This document shows positions 6,401 through 8,546 of a stretch of 8,546 bases of DNA, in pieces. Numbering within the stretch: position 1 is the first letter of the stretch; every line of letters begins with the position of its first letter. Source of the stretch: a bacterium (GTDB lineage: Bacteria > Chlamydiota > Chlamydiia > Chlamydiales > JAFEGQ01); NCBI GenBank assembly GCA_021809305.1, contig JAKBAF010000018.1:1638-10183 (forward strand). Reading direction: 5' to 3'. The notes beneath the pieces were generated by a model. That model was given only the letters and a program-made list of their open reading frames with translations, did no database searches and was not told the origin of the DNA. The position numbers were made by a program, and so were the translations under genes.

Positions 6401-6978
6401 GCAAATTTAAAGGTGGACAAGAGTTGTGAGGCCACGCGCAAGTGCCCGGAGCAATTTTTCCGAATGAATGCCTCAGGAACGCGGTTTTGACTGTCTAAAA
6501 CACCAACATTATTGTGGTCGGAACTGGCCCATTGTATGAGCATGGAGAGGGCTAAAAAAGCGTTTCTGTGGGCTAGCCTAAAACGTCCAGGACCTGACTC
6601 ATATAAAGACCTGCCGAGTTTGAACTTACTATCTGATGAATTCGTTTGCTTGCGTACCCTCTCCATTCCTTGCTGAACCTTGATATCGGTCCAGGCCGCT
6701 TTGAAGGATCCCATCAGCTCATCACAGATGAGCTGGATGCGGGTTGAATAGGGGCTCTGTTTGCCGCCCATCAGACGATGGATAAGGGCTAGAGGCTCCC
6801 CCTGCCACTGCTTGGCTTGCCGTCGCTTAGCTCCGGTACCTCTCCCGCTTGATTGCACTACAACGGATATTGTTTGGGAGGCGTTTTGGACTCGGGCGTC
6901 TGGTGACAAGGAGGTTGCTGCGCTTTCTCGATGGGTTCTCTGTCGCGACTCACTTGTTACTTTTCTACTCTCTTCCAT
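3448..6978 (-). CDS. Very large protein of unknown function with internal duplication
   Basis: This frame encodes 1176 residues. Start ATG 6978 is preceded by GGAGG (6983-6987) at a 4-nt spacing and by a strong promoter. There is no signal peptide and no clear membrane segment. Residues 1-55 are rich in Ser, Thr, Gln and Arg and look disordered. Residues 60-550 are mostly Leu-rich helical. Residues 551-630 are a charged, low-complexity linker with alternating Lys/Glu at 575-596. Residues 655-1170 hold two diverged copies of one unit: LPIFTSDGHII (718-728) and YPRQRGGSQILYRHN (732-746) correspond to LPLYIADSHLV (1008-1018) and YPEGRSNRSVLYSDN (1020-1034). ELFQFYLTPGIEGVL (824-838) corresponds to ELIECYLLPSLELL (1145-1158). 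An acidic stretch (860-912) separates them. I do not recognise the family. A disordered polar N terminus without export signal is compatible with a type III secreted effector, which is inference only. The stop lies within the FKBP gene's end. Confidence 0.88.
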   Translation of the reverse strand: MEESRKVTSESRQRTHRESAATSLSPDARVQNASQTISVVVQSSGRGTGAKRRQAKQWQGEPLALIHRLMGGKQSPYSTRIQLICDELMGSFKAAWTDIKVQQGMERVRKQTNSSDSKFKLGRSLYESGPGRFRLAHRNAFLALSMLIQWASSDHNNVGVLDSQNRVPEAFIRKNCSGHLRVASQLLSTFKFAGNKAIDDLAQRCTLLCQLIESHLDLLRGRDTPSLPVIDHLVLLERRCDAALLCLSDPGQIAPTLYKGESRAELEIALKGTWDEWRDGFLQLKAAIEKMREEPITLLSIVRLRMQFECNSESNLPRTISICRLIEHIQKEEMTPESRSELEELTWCAEGYNNYVSSMDWEISPLVLRTAVETGILSEANILGIAGRFLDEWQSGEEEFQTLFSAFFASLKKGGKPYRPALDIALKIRDFLNERTKEVKAQLDRLASLPTDKVKERTKALHQLVTYLSEQVISIYGHGYRDEMISQWNETHRRYLEESGQSNHPNDFLSVSYHKAVENFTFTLELALSALATRIELVFHSTVRLASDELNPGNPGSSKRQQRVRAPVQQSSRRKELKKEKEKEKESEKLEREDRVPFKDDRRACIGNPTISLQDLQPSEKEMDRGAGECEKMTQTLLGAAKRISQGAPPLHIDDDLQARRKHLLTGSRNLVLAFNGLISSLSQKEAGRPLSYDRAHHALDWLRRALEASLELSLASLPIFTSDGHIIRTIYPRQRGGSQILYRHNLALAFAPLALMSRQEGAHESLRRAVDTLSPLISYLTAANEALHYHSSSTTSQCHLFIEELELAHQSGDDEQIVAKSDELFQFYLTPGIEGVLALCDFLAEARKLEPFNLSPEQEVELSIDVEEITLAGLSALAREGLPVEPPRIEELPGSEIERELPLDDRDDESVEAYAQLPVILSSLQRSRRLLQITRSLPVYREEDDGAWRADRREAYLQDLTRDIDLLLLHLVNLNGSNHSALHDGLGSLDCALRALKRVHGASLLHLPLYIADSHLVDYPEGRSNRSVLYSDNILLLNRLLCESANYMEEPEELAEKVARLPRLTRSSQAWLKEARKWLNNPMDRLSKTKEELPPFPHLIKRLLELADEERLLLETQEGWTKIEKGEGLNHAEHQVTKKRLFNELIECYLLPSLELLNQMIAEAFPRPPSQLLLS

Positions 6979-7002
6979 TTATCCTCCAGATTTTAACAGA
7001 AG

Positions 7003-7031
7003 ATTTTAATTGAATTTTTGTTATAAGTCAA
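7003..7031 (-). promoter_or_regulatory. Sigma-70-type promoter of the 1176-residue protein gene
   Basis: On the minus strand TTGACT (7026-7031, 5 of 6) and TAAAAT (7003-7008, 5 of 6) are separated by exactly 17 bp of AT-rich DNA. Transcription would begin near 6996, giving a leader of about 18 nt that contains the GGAGG ribosome binding site. This is the best complete promoter in the window. The rest of the 6979-7118 gap shows no other clear signal; a 5-bp CTGAA/TTCAG repeat there is too weak to call a terminator for the upstream gene. Confidence 0.75.
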
Positions 7032-7118
7032 TGGAAGTAATTTTTTATACTACTGAACGGTTTTATTCAGAGTTGGATTCCGTAGATGAGAGGGATAAGA
7101 ATAATATCGGAGTAGATG

Positions 7119-7700
7119 TTAGACAAGATCGCAGGCGTCTGGCGGCATCCAGTGGCGATCCTTGCCCTCCCACTTGACATTGCAGCCAATCGGGTTGGTA
7201 AGGGGAGTTGAAATTGGCTTATCAGCAAGATGCTCCTTTAGAGCTGATTCGAGATCATTGCGGGTCACCTTGCTTGGATCACGGGGAGAATCGACAGCCC
7301 GTCCCGTATAGATGAGGTGTCGCTCCTTATCAAAGAGGTAGAAGTGGGGAGTGCGAAGTGCTCCGTAGGCTCGTGCGACCTCCTGGCTGGGGTCGTGGAG
7401 GTAGACCCAGGGGAAGTGGTGCTCCTCCATCCGTTTGCACATCTCCTCAAAGGAGTCTTCCGGATAGGCCGTGGCGCTATTGGAGTTGATCCCAATAAAG
7501 GCGACCCCCTTTGGCGCGAAGTTCAGAGCGCTCTTGCGGGTCAGCTCATCTGAGTTTTTCACATAGGGGCAGTGGTTGCAGGTGAAGAAGATGACAAGTA
7601 GGGGCTTATCTCCAAAGTCGCTAAGAGAGTAGCTCCTCCCATCTGTTGCGAGCAGAGAGAAATCGGGCGCTTTTGCGCCGAGTGCAAGGGTGAAGGACAT
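7119..7700 (-). CDS. Thioredoxin-fold protein of the AhpC/TSA-like redoxin type
   Basis: This frame encodes 193 residues. ATG 7700 is preceded by GAGGA about 7 nt upstream. The order is typical of the 'thioredoxin family protein' group: LGAKAPDFSLLATDG (7-21), LLVIFFTCNHCPYVK (34-48) with the redox pair C41/C44, APKGVAFIGINSN (62-74), YPEDSFEEMCKR (79-90), and RTPHFYLFD (116-124) with the conserved cis-Pro118. It ends with IGCNVKW (171-177). CNHCPYV is the hallmark of this group, as against CGPC of thioredoxin. Length agrees with the family. Such proteins are thiol-disulfide or peroxiredoxin-like enzymes; the substrate is not settled. There is no signal peptide, so it should be cytoplasmic. 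Extra Cys at 88, 173 and 190 are present, of which C173 is common in relatives. It looks like a single-gene unit. Confidence 0.93.
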   Translation of the reverse strand: MSFTLALGAKAPDFSLLATDGRSYSLSDFGDKPLLVIFFTCNHCPYVKNSDELTRKSALNFAPKGVAFIGINSNSATAYPEDSFEEMCKRMEEHHFPWVYLHDPSQEVARAYGALRTPHFYLFDKERHLIYTGRAVDSPRDPSKVTRNDLESALKEHLADKPISTPLTNPIGCNVKWEGKDRHWMPPDACDLV

Positions 7701-7732
7701 GGATTTTCCTCTTCTATCGTCTGTAGAGGAGT

Positions 7733-7763
7733 ACTCTAACAGGCGAGTGGTCTACCCTGTCAA
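7733..7763 (-). promoter_or_regulatory. Possible promoter of the redoxin gene
   Basis: A perfect TTGACA lies at 7758-7763 on the minus strand. The best -10 is TAGAGT (7733-7738, 4 of 6) at a long 19-bp spacing. It overlaps the 8-bp palindrome GAGTACTC (7730-7737 region), which might bind a regulator. The poor spacing keeps the call tentative. Confidence 0.35.
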
Positions 7764-7793
7764 ACCCTCTTCAACAAAAACGTGAAGAATAAC

Positions 7794-8495
7794 TTAGAGC
7801 TTGACCGGTTCACGACCCCTACGACCAGTAAAAGAGGGCCATAAAGAGAGGAGGGCAAAGGTTGCGCTGCACGCGGCCGACCCACCCATAAAAGCGCCTG
7901 CTTGAGCTGCCCATGGTATTTTGCCTTGGCTATAATTCCGCAATAGAGCGTCTAGGCTGAGCATCCCCCCGCTCACTCCGACAAAAAGGAGGAACCACGT
8001 TGCGACGCGGGGCAGATCGTGGAGGAGGCGCTCTTTCATGCTGCCGCCGTTCTTAAGCTCTGCTCGCTTTAGTAGAGCAGATAGGAGAGGAATTGATGGG
8101 GTCTGTATCAGCGTCACCTCGATATCCAGCTTTCTAATGGGCAGTCCAACGCAGCGGCTCAATCCTTGCACCGCCTCTAGTGTAAAGCTACGTTTTTGAT
8201 TTTGCTTCATTCCTGTCTCTCGGATCGCTTTGGTGCCGAAACAGAGCCCAATAGAGCCTCCCAAGGCTGAGCCTACAATGAATCCGATCAAGAAGGTGCG
8301 TTGCCGTAGAATATCTACAACTTTTGCAAGCCGCTCCCAAGAGCTTGGAAGCGAGAGTGTGCCATACCCTAAGGCAAAGCAAACGCTAGAGAAGGTGGCC
8401 ATCCCGCCTGTTAGGAGGAGTGTGCCCTCTGCGTGCAGGCGCGTTGTTGTGAGCCTGTCTCGGATCCGACTAGCATAGGATTGAACGGCATCCAT
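7794..8495 (-). CDS. Membrane protein with two hydrophobic hairpins, unknown function
   Basis: This frame encodes 233 residues. ATG 8495 has GGAG (8503-8506) 7 nt upstream. Four hydrophobic segments are visible, at about residues 26-47, 68-88, 165-184 and 195-219. They form two hairpins separated by a largely polar, charged stretch (89-163) that includes a basic MKQNQKR patch and KRAELKNGGSMKERL. Gly-rich motifs occur in the second helix of both pairs (GSALGGSIGL near 75-84, GAFMGGSAA near 200-208), hinting at an old duplication. The C terminus is basic (GRRGREPVKL). I recognise no family. Paired hydrophobic lobes with a short turn, as in 165-219, are also the mark of chlamydial inclusion-membrane (Inc) proteins, but ordinary inner-membrane proteins look the same, so this is only a possibility. 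It is followed by the redoxin gene 93 nt later, which appears to have its own promoter. Confidence 0.85.
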   Translation of the reverse strand: MDAVQSYASRIRDRLTTTRLHAEGTLLLTGGMATFSSVCFALGYGTLSLPSSWERLAKVVDILRQRTFLIGFIVGSALGGSIGLCFGTKAIRETGMKQNQKRSFTLEAVQGLSRCVGLPIRKLDIEVTLIQTPSIPLLSALLKRAELKNGGSMKERLLHDLPRVATWFLLFVGVSGGMLSLDALLRNYSQGKIPWAAQAGAFMGGSAACSATFALLSLWPSFTGRRGREPVKL

Positions 8496-8524
8496 TTTTA
8501 AACTCCAATTTAAGTTAAAGAACT

Positions 8525-8542
8525 ATTATACAAATTATAACA
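8525..8542 (-). promoter_or_regulatory. -10 region of the membrane-protein promoter (-35 beyond right edge)
   Basis: Two perfect TATAAT boxes lie 9 bp apart on the minus strand, at 8534-8539 and 8525-8530. The upstream one is preceded by TGT, making an extended -10 (TGTTATAAT, 8534-8542). Transcription would begin at about 8527 or 8518, 20-30 nt before the start codon. The -35 elements would lie outside the window. Confidence 0.6.
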
Positions 8543-8546
8543 ATAT

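Noticed and set aside
7768..7788. TCTTCA/TGAAGA inverted repeat as terminator of the membrane-protein gene
   Set aside because: Only a 6-bp AT-rich stem with a 9-nt loop and no following T-tract.

Overview
This window looks like chromosomal DNA from a member of the Chlamydiota, probably one of the amoeba-associated 'environmental' lineages rather than Chlamydia itself. The main evidence is an exported Mip-like FKBP prolyl isomerase (2515-3462). Its N-terminal helical half and catalytic half follow the layout of chlamydial Mip as I remember it. The other support is a run of lineage-type exported or membrane proteins with no function I recognise. The placement is inference from protein character; there is no rRNA or other marker gene here.

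Layout: (1) 1-714, minus strand: the 5' two thirds of an AAA_14/DUF4143 ATPase gene that runs off the left edge. (2) 715-1198: a 484-bp intergenic region packed with dyad symmetry. It holds a near-perfect 35-bp palindrome, a pair of inverted arms about 300 bp apart, a GC-rich hairpin and a short tandem repeat, followed by a possible promoter. (3) 1199-3462, plus strand: three close or overlapping genes, likely one operon, all encoding proteins with N-terminal export signals: a small Cys-rich protein, a 333-residue protein of unknown role and the FKBP. A perfect 11-bp hairpin covers one of the candidate start codons of the middle gene. (4) 3448-6978, minus strand: one very large gene (1176 codons, unknown function) that converges on the FKBP gene and overlaps its end by 15 bp. 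The protein contains a diverged internal duplication and has a near-consensus sigma-70-type promoter. (5) 7119-7700, minus: a thioredoxin-fold protein with a CNHC active site. (6) 7794-8495, minus: a four-helix membrane protein of unknown function, with two good -10 boxes just inside the right edge.

How the parts may work together: the plus-strand operon appears devoted to the cell envelope or periplasm, with a folding factor as its only recognisable member. The minus-strand genes each have their own ribosome binding site, and three have recognisable promoter elements, so they look independently transcribed. I see no tRNA, rRNA, CRISPR array, transposase or prophage gene. The most unusual items are the duplicated N-terminal-type domain at the C terminus of the FKBP, the internal repeats of the 1176-residue protein, the hairpin over a start codon, and the structured intergenic element at 727-1083.
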